The notes: a model not told the origin generated them from the letters alone. A DNA stretch of 8,070 bases from Pyrinomonadaceae bacterium (GCA_013812565.1 JACCTF010000226.1:1-8070); one strand, 5' to 3'. Positions 1 through 7,064 are shown, counted from the first letter of the stretch. A program made the numbers and translations.

Positions 1-1800
1 TTCAAACCCGGGGCGGGCGTGTGGACGGCTCTGGGCATCGAGGTTGTGCAGGATGACAGCCTGCCCGGTAACCGCTTCGCACGCGGCGCAGATCGGTTCG
101 TGCTCACCGAAGCTGAAGCCGTAGCTGAAAATCCGAAGTCCGAAGTCAGAGGTCCGAAGCAAAGACACCGGACACGGGACATCGGACTTCGGACTTCGGA
201 CACCAGACCTCAGACTAATGAATTCATTTTGGCAACAACCGACGGCTTCGGACAACAGATTAAGAATCCGGCGACGGCGGCGATTGACGGCAACCACAAA
301 ACGGGTTGGGGAGTTTCTGAGAACGATGGCAGAAACGCTTTCATCGCCTTGCGTTTGGGGGAGAAGTTGCAGACAGAGGTCGACTCTCTCATCACCGTTC
401 GATTGCGCCATGAATCAGACATTCGGAGGGCGACGATTGGCCGCTTTCGTTTGGCGTTGTCGAAGGCCGAACATTCGTGGCCGGATCACACCGCTAAAAC
501 CGACAAGCCGCTGCGCGGTTTGCCCGCTGATGTATCAGAAGCGCTTCGCATTCCTGAAGGCAAACGCAGCGAAGAACAAAAGAAAGGGGTGCTCTACTTT
601 TACAAGTGGTCATCGCCCGAGTTGGAACCGCTCGTCGTGCGTGTGGCACGAATCGAAGCCGAGCGCGACATGCTCGATGCCGAAATACCGAAAGTGGTCG
701 TGACGGAATCAACGATGCCGGGTGTGACGCGCGTGTTGCCGCGTTCAAACTGGATGGATGAATCCGGCGAGATTGTGCAACCGGCCATCCCTGTGATGTT
801 CGGAAAGCTTGATACCGGCAATGAACGCCGCGCCAATCGCCTCGACCTGGCAAACTGGATTGTTGCAAAAGATAATCCGCTGACGGCACGCGTCTTTGTC
901 AATCGAACGTGGCGGCAATTCTTCGGCACGGGATTGTCGAAGGTTCTCGATGATGTCGGGTCGCAGGGCGAATGGCCGAAGCATCTCGAACTGCTCGATT
1001 GGTTGGCAAGTGAGTTTATGACGCCGACGTGGCAAGCCGAAGGCGTGCATGAGTGGAACATCAAACACCTGATTCGCACCATCGTCACCAGCCACACCTA
1101 CCGGCAGTCTTCACTGAGCAACCCGCAACTTGACGAGCGTGATTCTGACAACCGTCTGCTCGCGCGGCAGAGTCGTTTTCGAGTTGATGCCGAAATCGTG
1201 CGCGATGTTTCGCTGGCCGTTTCAGGATTGCTCGTCGAGAAGTTCGGCGGGCCGAGCGTGAAGCCCGTTCAGCCGGAAGGCTACCTCGCGTCGTTAAACT
1301 TCCCGAAGCGTGACTACTCTGCGGGTCGCGGCGAAGACTTGTATCGGCGCGGTCTGTACACGCACTGGCAGCGGTCGTTTCTACACCCCAGCCTGGTCGC
1401 CTTTGACGCCCCGTCGCGCGAGGAATGTACGGTCAATCGCACTAACTCGAACACGCCGTTGCAAGCTTTGGCCTTGCTTAATGATCCGATCTATACGGAG
1501 GCCGCGCGCGTGTTCGCGCAAAACATTCTGAAGCATGGCGGCCAGACGCCGGGCGGACAAATTGACTGGGCCATCCGGCACGCGCTCGGCCGCAAACCTC
1601 ACGCAAATGAACGCCGTGTGCTTGCCGATTTATACAGAAAGAATTGGTTGAGATTTCGACGCGATCCCGTTTCGGCGCGTGAGTTCATCAGCGTCGGCGA
1701 CTACCCGCTGGCGAAAGAGTTGGAAGCGACAAGGCTGGCCGCGATGACGACAATCGCCCGAGCGATACTCAACTTGCACGAAACCATTACGAGGAATTGA
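1..1800 (+). CDS. PSD1/DUF1553 domain protein, C-terminal part (5' end outside window)
   Basis: The reading frame is open from the first base, so the start lies upstream; 599 residues are visible. Residues 1-40 and about 72-165 (FVLTEAEA, then AAIDGNHKTGWGV and IGRFRLAL) look like the beta-rich domain that lies between the DUF1549 and DUF1553 regions of planctomycete-type proteins. Residues about 278-595 are DUF1553 (PSD1), with NRLDLANWIVAKDNPLTARVF near its start, then VNRTWRQFFGTGL, TSHTYRQSS, FDAPSREECTVNRTNSNTPLQAL and a usual-looking end, ILNLHETITRN. Relatives often carry an N-terminal cytochrome c-like PSCyt1 domain and a DUF1549 domain, which would be upstream. The biochemical role of the family is not established; it is usually paired with a DUF1501 gene, as here, and is thought to act outside the cytoplasm. 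Residues 44-72 are a repeat-encoded insertion absent from the normal family pattern. Family call is firm; function unknown. Confidence 0.93.
   Translation, partial: FKPGAGVWTALGIEVVQDDSLPGNRFARGADRFVLTEAEAVAENPKSEVRGPKQRHRTRDIGLRTSDTRPQTNEFILATTDGFGQQIKNPATAAIDGNHKTGWGVSENDGRNAFIALRLGEKLQTEVDSLITVRLRHESDIRRATIGRFRLALSKAEHSWPDHTAKTDKPLRGLPADVSEALRIPEGKRSEEQKKGVLYFYKWSSPELEPLVVRVARIEAERDMLDAEIPKVVVTESTMPGVTRVLPRSNWMDESGEIVQPAIPVMFGKLDTGNERRANRLDLANWIVAKDNPLTARVFVNRTWRQFFGTGLSKVLDDVGSQGEWPKHLELLDWLASEFMTPTWQAEGVHEWNIKHLIRTIVTSHTYRQSSLSNPQLDERDSDNRLLARQSRFRVDAEIVRDVSLAVSGLLVEKFGGPSVKPVQPEGYLASLNFPKRDYSAGRGEDLYRRGLYTHWQRSFLHPSLVAFDAPSREECTVNRTNSNTPLQALALLNDPIYTEAARVFAQNILKHGGQTPGGQIDWAIRHALGRKPHANERRVLADLYRKNWLRFRRDPVSAREFISVGDYPLAKELEATRLAAMTTIARAILNLHETITRN
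132..215 (+). repeat. In-frame tract of 12 degenerate heptanucleotides with inverted symmetry
   Basis: Starting at 132 the sequence divides without slippage into twelve 7-mers: TCCGAAG twice, TCAGAGG, TCCGAAG, CAAAGAC, ACCGGAC, ACGGGAC, ATCGGAC, TTCGGAC twice, ACCAGAC, CTCAGAC. The first third is TCCGAAG-like and the last part is its reverse complement, so 132-147 (TCCGAAGTCCGAAGTC) and 185-200 form a perfect 16-nt inverted repeat around a 37-nt spacer. The length, 84 nt, equals 28 codons, so the DUF1553 frame is preserved and the tract is translated as a polar, arginine-rich loop. It could fold as a cruciform or an mRNA hairpin. Confidence 0.9.
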
Positions 1801-1803
1801 CCA

Positions 1804-1907
1804 TTGCGGAATGCGGATTCCGGATTGCGGATTAGCAGATTAAGAGCAGACATGCTTCTTTCCGTTTCTTCAATCCGCATTCCGCGTTCACAAATCCACA
1901 ATCGAAG
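1804..1907 (+). repeat. Heptanucleotide tract with 14-nt inverted repeat in the gene 1/gene 2 gap
   Basis: The left arm reads in 7-nt register as TTGCGGA, ATGCGGA, TTCCGGA, TTGCGGA, TTAGCAG (1804-1838). The right arm reads as ATCCGCA, TTCCGCG, TTCACAA, ATCCACA, ATCGAAG (1873-1907). Bases 1806-1819 (GCGGAATGCGGATT) are the exact reverse complement of 1872-1885, around a 52-nt spacer. The tract takes up most of the space between the DUF1553 stop and the DUF1501 ribosome binding site. The transcript could form a long stem here that tunes downstream expression, but there is no U-run after it, so it is not a standard terminator. Confidence 0.85.
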
Positions 1908-1921
1908 AGAACGTTTCACCG

Positions 1922-1926
1922 AAGGA
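1922..1926 (+). promoter_or_regulatory. Ribosome binding site fixing the DUF1501 start
   Basis: AAGGA lies six bases before the ATG at 1933. This favours 1933 over the TTG at 1804 in the same frame, which would translate the repeat tract and put 43 extra residues ahead of the Tat signal. Confidence 0.7.
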
Positions 1927-1932
1927 AAGATA

Positions 1933-3423
1933 ATGAGCAGCGAAATAGAAGATCAACAATCCGCAATCCCAACTCCGCAATCCGCAATCGAAATCAACCG
2001 TCGCACTTTTCTCGGCAGCGGCTTTGCCGGACTCGGCAGCCTCGCGTTGAATGCGATGTTTGGGCAAAGCATGCTCGCCGCCAAAGCCTCGCAGTCCCCC
2101 CTTCAAAATCCGCAGTCGAATGAACGGTGGCGAGGCATCGTCAACCCGCTGCATCATCCGGCGAAAGCGAAGCGCGTTATCTACCTCTACCAGGCGGGCG
2201 GCCCGTCTCACCTCGAAACCTTCGACTACAAACCGAAGCTCGCCAAGATGCACGACAACCCGATGCCGGAGTCGTTCACAAAAGGGCAACAGATCGCTCA
2301 ACTACAGGGCAAGCCTCTCACCTGCTTTGGTCCACAATTCGACTTCAAGAAGTTCGGCAAGTCGGGTCAGGAGATTTGCGAACTGTTCCCGGAGATCGGC
2401 AGCATCAGTGACGACGTGTGCATCGTCCGCTCGATGTGGGGCGAGCAGATCAACCATGACCCGGCGCACATGCTGATGAACACCGGCTCGATCATCGCGG
2501 GTCGCCCGAGCATGGGAAGCTGGGCGCTCTACGGTTTGGGAACGGAAACTGAGAACCTGCCCGGCTTTGTCGTGCTGATGTCAACCGGCAAAGGCGGCCA
2601 GCAACAACCCATCGCTTCTCGCCAGTGGTCAGCCGGTTTCCTGCCGAGCAAGTTTCAGGGGGTGAAGCTCAACTCGATGGGCGATCCCGTGCTGTACATC
2701 AATAACCCGCGAGGCTTGCGCGCCGCAATACAACGTGACTCGATTGAAGCCATCAACCAATTGAACAAAATGCAGTACGAAGCGGTGAAGGACCCGGAAA
2801 TACTGACGCGCATCGCGCAGTACGAGATGTCGTTTCAGATGCAGACGAGTGTGCCGGGCTTGGTGGATATGAGCAGCGAGCCGCAACACGTCCTCGACAT
2901 GTACGGAGCGAAGCCGGGCGACGGCTCGTTCGCGTCGAACTGTTTGCTTGCTCGTCGGCTTGCCGAACGAGGCGTGCGCTTTATCCAGCTTTATCATCGC
3001 GACTGGGATCATCACAACAACGTCAAGGCGAATGTCGAACTGAAGGCCCCGGAGGTGGATCGTGCGACGGCTGCGCTCATCAAAGATCTCAAGCAACGCG
3101 GGATGCTCGAAGACACGCTCGTGGTATGGGGCGGAGAGTTCGGGCGCACGCCGATGTCGCAGGGAGGCAGCGGGCGCGACCATCACATCAAAGGCTTCTC
3201 GTATATGCTTGCGGGCGGCGGCATCAAAGCGGGCATCAACTACGGCGCGACCGATGAGCTTGGTTACGAGGCGGTGGAAAACCCCGTGAGCATTCACGAT
3301 TTGCACGCGACGATGCTGCATCTGCTCGGCATCGATCACCTCCGCATGACGGTCAAGTTCCAGGGGATCGATGCGCGTCTAACCAACGTTTCGGGAGAAG
3401 TGGTCAAGGCGATTCTTGCATGA
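1933..3423 (+). CDS. DUF1501 family protein with Tat signal
   Basis: This is a 496-residue protein. A twin-arginine signal (NRRTFLGSG, arginines 23-24) followed by a small-residue hydrophobic stretch indicates folded export by Tat. The mature part shows the DUF1501 signatures: YLYQAGGPSHLETFDYKP (84-101), RSMWGEQINHDPAHM (166-180), YHRDWDHHNN (354-363), VVWGGEFGRTP (397-407), GRDHH (414-418) and the C-terminal HDLHATMLHLLGIDH (455-469). DUF1501 belongs to the alkaline phosphatase/sulfatase structural superfamily, and its His/Asp-rich motifs are probably metal sites; the substrate is unknown. It follows the DUF1553 gene, the usual pairing. The N-terminus is longer than typical: residues 7-21 are encoded by heptad repeats, and a second repeat remnant encodes about residues 54-63. 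Family call firm, reaction unknown. Confidence 0.93.
   Translation: MSSEIEDQQSAIPTPQSAIEINRRTFLGSGFAGLGSLALNAMFGQSMLAAKASQSPLQNPQSNERWRGIVNPLHHPAKAKRVIYLYQAGGPSHLETFDYKPKLAKMHDNPMPESFTKGQQIAQLQGKPLTCFGPQFDFKKFGKSGQEICELFPEIGSISDDVCIVRSMWGEQINHDPAHMLMNTGSIIAGRPSMGSWALYGLGTETENLPGFVVLMSTGKGGQQQPIASRQWSAGFLPSKFQGVKLNSMGDPVLYINNPRGLRAAIQRDSIEAINQLNKMQYEAVKDPEILTRIAQYEMSFQMQTSVPGLVDMSSEPQHVLDMYGAKPGDGSFASNCLLARRLAERGVRFIQLYHRDWDHHNNVKANVELKAPEVDRATAALIKDLKQRGMLEDTLVVWGGEFGRTPMSQGGSGRDHHIKGFSYMLAGGGIKAGINYGATDELGYEAVENPVSIHDLHATMLHLLGIDHLRMTVKFQGIDARLTNVSGEVVKAILA
1952..1993 (+). repeat. Six heptads inside the DUF1501 N-terminus
   Basis: The bases divide exactly into ATCAACA, ATCCGCA, ATCCCAA, CTCCGCA, ATCCGCA, ATCGAAA. 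The unit matches the right arm of the 1804-1907 tract. Six units make 42 nt, or 14 codons, giving the QSAIPTPQSAIE segment just before the twin-arginine motif. Confidence 0.85.
2094..2121 (+). repeat. Short heptad remnant after the Tat signal
   Basis: The segment reads in 7-nt steps as GTCCCCC, CTTCAAA, ATCCGCA, GTCGAAT and encodes the SQSPLQNPQSNE linker between signal and mature domain. One unit is the exact ATCCGCA motif of the two preceding tracts and the rest is diverged, so this is a weaker call. Confidence 0.5.
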
Positions 3424-3485
3424 CCTTATCTACTCTCGGCCGTCCTCGTTTGCTGATAAGAAATTGAAAGAGGCATGAAACTAAC

Positions 3486-4964
3486 GTGCGAACGAGAGAG
3501 TTCACTTTCAGGTTTTTAGCCGCTCTACTATTAATCGGATGGAGCAGTTCGCCCGCGGCGGCTCAGAAGCGACCGCCGAACTTCGTCTTCATCCTTGTCG
3601 ATGATCTCGGCTGGATGGATGTCGGGTGTTACGGCAGTCGCTTCTACAAGACTCCGAACATCGACAAACTCGCTCGTCAGGGAATGCGGTTTACCAACGC
3701 CTACGCCGCCGCCCCGGTCTGCTCGCCAACACGAGCGAGCATCTTAACCGGCAAGTACCCGGCGCGGCTCCACCTGACGGATTGGCTGCCCGGTCGCCCG
3801 GATCGTCGGGATCAAAAACTTGCGCGTCCGCAAATCGTGAACCAGCTTCCGCTTGCCGAAGTTACGATTGCCGAAGCCTTGAAGCAAGCCGGTTATGTGT
3901 CGGCGAGCATTGGCAAGTGGCACTTAGGCGGCGACGGCTTCGCTCCCGCACAACAAGGCTTCGACCTCAACGTTGCCGGGGATCACACGGGAACACCAGC
4001 CAGTTACTTTTATCCCTTCCGCAGTCAAAGTGTCGTGATGCCCCGGCTCGAACAAGGTCGAGAGGGCGAGTATCTGACTGACCGTTTGACTTTCGAGGCG
4101 GAGAAGTTCATCGAGGGGAACAAGGACAAGCCGTTCTTCCTTTATCTTCCGCACTACGCGGTTCATATCCCTCTGGTTGCCAAACGGGAACTGGTCGCAA
4201 AGTACCGACAGGAAACCAAACCAGGTCAAACTCAAAGCAACGCACTCTACGCGGCGATGATCGACAGCATGGATGAAAGCGTCGGACGCATCACGGGGAA
4301 GTTGGAAGAACTTAAAATTGCTGACAACACAATCATCGTCTTCACGTCTGACAACGGCGGGCTATCAGTTAAGGAAGGGCCACACACGCCGTCAACCTCG
4401 AACGCTCCGCTACGTACTGGCAAAGGCTACTTGTACGAGGGCGGCATCCGCGAGCCGTTGATCGTGCGCTGGCCGGGCGTGGTTAAACCCGGCAGTGTTA
4501 ATCATGTGCCGGTCAGCAGTGTGGATTTCTATCCGACAATAATGGAGATGGCTGGGGTAAAAAATCAGCAGATGGTTGATGGAATGAGTCTCACGCCGTT
4601 GCTTAAACAAAGGGGCGGACTGCGGCGCGAAGAAATTTTCTGGCACTACCCGCACTACAGCAACCAGGGCGGCAAGCCGGGCGGGGCGGTTCGTCAAGGA
4701 GATTTCAAGTTGATCGAATTCTACGAAGACAATCACGCAGAGCTTTACAACCTGAAGCGGGACACCGGAGAAGCGAACAACCTTACGAACAAAATGCCCA
4801 AGAAGACTAGGGAACTGCGTCAGAAGCTGGCGGCGTGGCGAAACAGCATCGATGCCCAGATGATGAGATTAAATCCTCGCTACGAGGAAGCCGGCAGAGC
4901 AGCGCGCTCGTGTGCCGCGACAACAGTTAGTTACCACATCAACCTAACAACTTTCAAAGAATGA
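3486..4964 (+). CDS. Exported Cys-type sulfatase (arylsulfatase family S1)
   Basis: This 492-residue enzyme hydrolyses a sulfate ester, probably on a glycan or aryl compound. Residues 1-26 form a Sec signal peptide ending in AAA-Q. Catalytic features are all present: metal aspartates D39-D40 (LVDDLGWMD), the formylglycine motif CSPTR with C79 and R83, SIGKWHLGG with K144 and H146, H227 in HYAVHIP, D289-N290 in FTSDNGG, and K313. C79 must be converted to formylglycine by a maturation enzyme encoded elsewhere. Start: GTG at 3486 is the only plausible start after the in-frame TGA at 3465; the AAGAGG upstream lies 12 bases away, a little far. It is 62 nt after the DUF1501 gene, so co-transcription is likely. 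Relatives usually end soon after an AQMPTPNPNY-like segment; here that segment is AQMMRLNPRY (457-466), followed by 26 residues that look unrelated. The exact substrate cannot be read from sequence. Confidence 0.94.
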   Translation: MRTREFTFRFLAALLLIGWSSSPAAAQKRPPNFVFILVDDLGWMDVGCYGSRFYKTPNIDKLARQGMRFTNAYAAAPVCSPTRASILTGKYPARLHLTDWLPGRPDRRDQKLARPQIVNQLPLAEVTIAEALKQAGYVSASIGKWHLGGDGFAPAQQGFDLNVAGDHTGTPASYFYPFRSQSVVMPRLEQGREGEYLTDRLTFEAEKFIEGNKDKPFFLYLPHYAVHIPLVAKRELVAKYRQETKPGQTQSNALYAAMIDSMDESVGRITGKLEELKIADNTIIVFTSDNGGLSVKEGPHTPSTSNAPLRTGKGYLYEGGIREPLIVRWPGVVKPGSVNHVPVSSVDFYPTIMEMAGVKNQQMVDGMSLTPLLKQRGGLRREEIFWHYPHYSNQGGKPGGAVRQGDFKLIEFYEDNHAELYNLKRDTGEANNLTNKMPKKTRELRQKLAAWRNSIDAQMMRLNPRYEEAGRAARSCAATTVSYHINLTTFKE

Positions 4965-5753
4965 TAGTGTGTCCCTAAAATGTTCCTCCCAGTAACACCA
5001 GGAATGATCGCCAGGGAATTCAACGTACTCATGCCGCACCCCATGATCACTCAAATCTTGATGTAACTTCCGATTGTGCTCAACCAATAGATCGTTACTG
5101 CCACAATCCATATGCAATGGAGGTAGAATGTTCTTGTTCTTTATCAGGTGATGTAAGACTGATTTATCTTCTTCGCTTTGCTGCCCATATAACTCTAATG
5201 GTTCCTCTACAAATAGCTTGAGCTGATCGAAATGAGTAATAGAAGAATGGACCGAGATGCCACTAAATTGTTCTGCATATTTGGCTCCCAGACGCAGGGC
5301 CCCATAGCCTCCCATTGAAAGTCCGGCAATAAACAGAGGAGATTGAGTTTCCAAACACGAAAAAGTTTCTCTGACACAGTCAATCACATCACTCATGATC
5401 CATCGCTCGTAATTAGCAGAATGATGAGGTAAGTACCCGCTGCCGTCGCCCCAGAGACCATCAGAAGGCATTACTAAAGCTATCGGACGGATGAGGTGTT
5501 CCTCGATCATTGCTAACGCAGTTTTATGTGCTCCAGCTCTATAAGCCCAGTGCCAGTGGCTTCCATGAGCACCATGCAATAGCAACGCGATGGGCAGTTG
5601 TGCTACTTGATCACAATCAGGAGGAATGAAGACTGTTATGTCGGCCCGTGCTCTCAGGGCCGGACTCTTAACAGTAATGAATCTAAGGTGATCCGTTTCA
5701 TACTTCGGATCGGAACGCCGGATAATCCTAAATCTAGACTCTCGCTGCGACAT
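4944..5753 (-). CDS. Alpha/beta-hydrolase esterase (esterase D/PF00756-like)
   Basis: A 269-residue putative serine esterase. The nucleophile elbow is GLSMGG (144-149, S146). The oxyanion strand is ALLLHGAHGS (57-65). The likely acid is D221 in CGSNDLL and the catalytic histidine is H250 in PGDHSW, which completes the triad in the right order. No signal peptide or membrane segment is seen, so it is probably cytoplasmic. I chose ATG 5753 because AAGGAG lies nine bases before it; an in-frame ATG at 5786 would add 11 residues but overlaps the upstream gene further. The start overlaps the end of the amidohydrolase gene by 20 nt, which suggests translational coupling. The gene is A/T-rich: bases 5161-5220 hold 23 G/C of 60, against 40 of 60 at 3721-3780 in the sulfatase gene. 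This may reflect a foreign origin. The natural substrate is unknown; an S-formylglutathione hydrolase or acyl esterase role is possible. Confidence 0.88.
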   Translation of the reverse strand: MSQRESRFRIIRRSDPKYETDHLRFITVKSPALRARADITVFIPPDCDQVAQLPIALLLHGAHGSHWHWAYRAGAHKTALAMIEEHLIRPIALVMPSDGLWGDGSGYLPHHSANYERWIMSDVIDCVRETFSCLETQSPLFIAGLSMGGYGALRLGAKYAEQFSGISVHSSITHFDQLKLFVEEPLELYGQQSEEDKSVLHHLIKNKNILPPLHMDCGSNDLLVEHNRKLHQDLSDHGVRHEYVEFPGDHSWCYWEEHFRDTLSFFESC

Positions 5754-7053
5754 AACAGTCTTCTCCTTGCCTAGAGGAAGCTCCATTATGCACTGCTAAT
5801 TGTCCAGCTTTAATCACCCCACCTTGCATCACCGCAATGAACCGCGAACGATCTTCCAAGATAGAGATGTCTGCAAGTACGTCGCCATCAACCACAAGCA
5901 CATCAGCGAGTTTACCGACTTCGAGAGTGCCGAACTCTTGCTCGCAATTCATGATCTCAGCGCCAGTTTTAGTGGCGCACACGATTGTTTCCAGCGGACT
6001 AAAACCAACGTGCTTGACGAAGAAGGTAAGTTCTTTGGCGTAGGTGCCGTGTGGGTTCCAAGCGAAGCCATAGTCGCCGCCCATACCCAGCCTGCCGCCC
6101 GCCCTAAGGATTCTGCGAGCGCTTTCAGCACCGCCCTCTAACGTCTCTTGATGTCCGTCAATGACCGCCTGTGGCATACCTAATTCTGGTCCGTTCGTGA
6201 TGCTTGCATGTTCGAATTGAAGCGCAGGGATAACCGGGGTGTTCCGCTCAAGCAACATGTCCAGTGCCTCATTGTCCATAAACGTGCCATGCTCTAAGGT
6301 GTCGTACCCGGCCTTCAGGGCATTCTTGATACCTTCGGTCGCGCGGCAATGACCGGTAACTCTCATGTTGTGGTTGTGGGCCGTTTGCACGACCGCGTGC
6401 ATCTCCTCGAAAGTCATGCAGAGAGTGTGGTGGTCGTTAGTGTCGGGCGCGGCGGCATCGCCTGTCGGGTAGGTTTTGACCCACTCCACACCGTCCTTGA
6501 CAAGTTTGCGTACCGCGGCGCGAGCTTCATCCGGCCCATTAACCAATAACACGAGTCCTTCCATACCGATCTTACGGAAATCAGGGTTCCAGTCCATCAG
6601 ACCGCCAACGCCACAGATTTCGCGTCCGCTCGCGGCGAGGCGAGGCCCCGGCACCAAATCCGCGTCAATGGCTTTCTTCAGCCAGACATCGACGTTAAAC
6701 AGGCAGCCGCCGCTGCGTGCGGCAGTGTAGCCGCACGCAAGCGCCAGCTTTGCGTTGACAGAAGCTAAGAGCGTCACGTACTCGACCGGGTACTTGATGT
6801 CGAGGTCCTGCAGTTCGGAGACGTTGAAGTAGGTGGGATGGAAGTGCGCCTCAACAAGTCCCGGCATAATCGTTCCGCCACGAGCGTCAATCCGCTTTGC
6901 CTCTGGTGGCACTTGTGGCATTCCAGCACCTGGGCCGACGTAAGAGATGCGACCCTTCTGTACAACTAACGTTGTACCGAACGATGGGGGTGCTCCGGTG
7001 CCGTCGATTACGTGTCCATTGGTAATAATTATCGTGCCATTTGCAGCTTCCAT
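5734..7053 (-). CDS. Metal-dependent amidohydrolase (imidazolonepropionase/prolidase-like)
   Basis: A 439-residue member of the amidohydrolase superfamily (PF01979), which hydrolyses C-N or related bonds on a binuclear metal centre. An N-terminal beta-sandwich part (about 6-60, with IITNGHVIDGTG and GRISYVG) leads into the barrel. The metal ligands are visible: H70 and H72 in VEAHFHPT, K193 in WVKTY as the likely carboxylated lysine, H235 in TGHC, H255 in LEHG, and D327 in GMGGDYG. The C-terminal sandwich part carries GTLEVGKLADVLVVDGD (375-391). No signal peptide is present. The ligand set matches the subgroup that includes Xaa-Pro and other N-acyl amino acid hydrolases, but the substrate cannot be assigned. 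ATG 7053 has AAGGGGG four bases upstream. The last 20 nt overlap the esterase gene, so the two are probably one translational unit. Length is normal for the family. Confidence 0.93.
   Translation of the reverse strand: MEAANGTIIITNGHVIDGTGAPPSFGTTLVVQKGRISYVGPGAGMPQVPPEAKRIDARGGTIMPGLVEAHFHPTYFNVSELQDLDIKYPVEYVTLLASVNAKLALACGYTAARSGGCLFNVDVWLKKAIDADLVPGPRLAASGREICGVGGLMDWNPDFRKIGMEGLVLLVNGPDEARAAVRKLVKDGVEWVKTYPTGDAAAPDTNDHHTLCMTFEEMHAVVQTAHNHNMRVTGHCRATEGIKNALKAGYDTLEHGTFMDNEALDMLLERNTPVIPALQFEHASITNGPELGMPQAVIDGHQETLEGGAESARRILRAGGRLGMGGDYGFAWNPHGTYAKELTFFVKHVGFSPLETIVCATKTGAEIMNCEQEFGTLEVGKLADVLVVDGDVLADISILEDRSRFIAVMQGGVIKAGQLAVHNGASSRQGEDCYVAARV
5763..5768 (-). promoter_or_regulatory. 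Ribosome binding site for the esterase, inside the amidohydrolase gene
   Basis: On the minus strand AAGGAG is followed by nine bases and ATG at 5753. It lies within the last codons of the amidohydrolase gene and decides the esterase start in favour of 5753 over 5786. Confidence 0.7.
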
Positions 7054-7057
7054 TGTG

Positions 7058-7064
7058 CCCCCTT
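7058..7064 (-). promoter_or_regulatory. Ribosome binding site for the amidohydrolase
   Basis: AAGGGGG on the minus strand lies four bases before ATG 7053. It is a close but plausible spacing and supports this start. Confidence 0.5.

Noticed and set aside
132..215. CRISPR array or tandem satellite reading of the heptad tract
   Set aside because: The units are 7 nt and contiguous with no spacers; no cas gene is nearby.
1804..1932. TTG at 1804 as the DUF1501 start
   Set aside because: It would translate the repeat tract and place 43 unmatched residues ahead of the Tat signal; ATG 1933 has its own AAGGA site.
2629..3339. Long open frame of 236 codons on the minus strand
   Set aside because: It is fully antisense to the DUF1501 coding sequence, whose motifs are clear, and its translation is arginine/histidine-rich without any family pattern. 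It is a by-product of GC-rich codon use.
3425..3460. CTTATC/GATAAG inverted repeat after the DUF1501 stop as a terminator
   Set aside because: The stem is only 6 bp with a 24-nt loop and no following T-run; the sulfatase gene starts shortly after.
3475..3518. ATG at 3475 as a sulfatase start or leader peptide
   Set aside because: It is in another frame and ends after 14 codons; the ribosome binding purines are only one base away. Nothing supports a leader peptide function.
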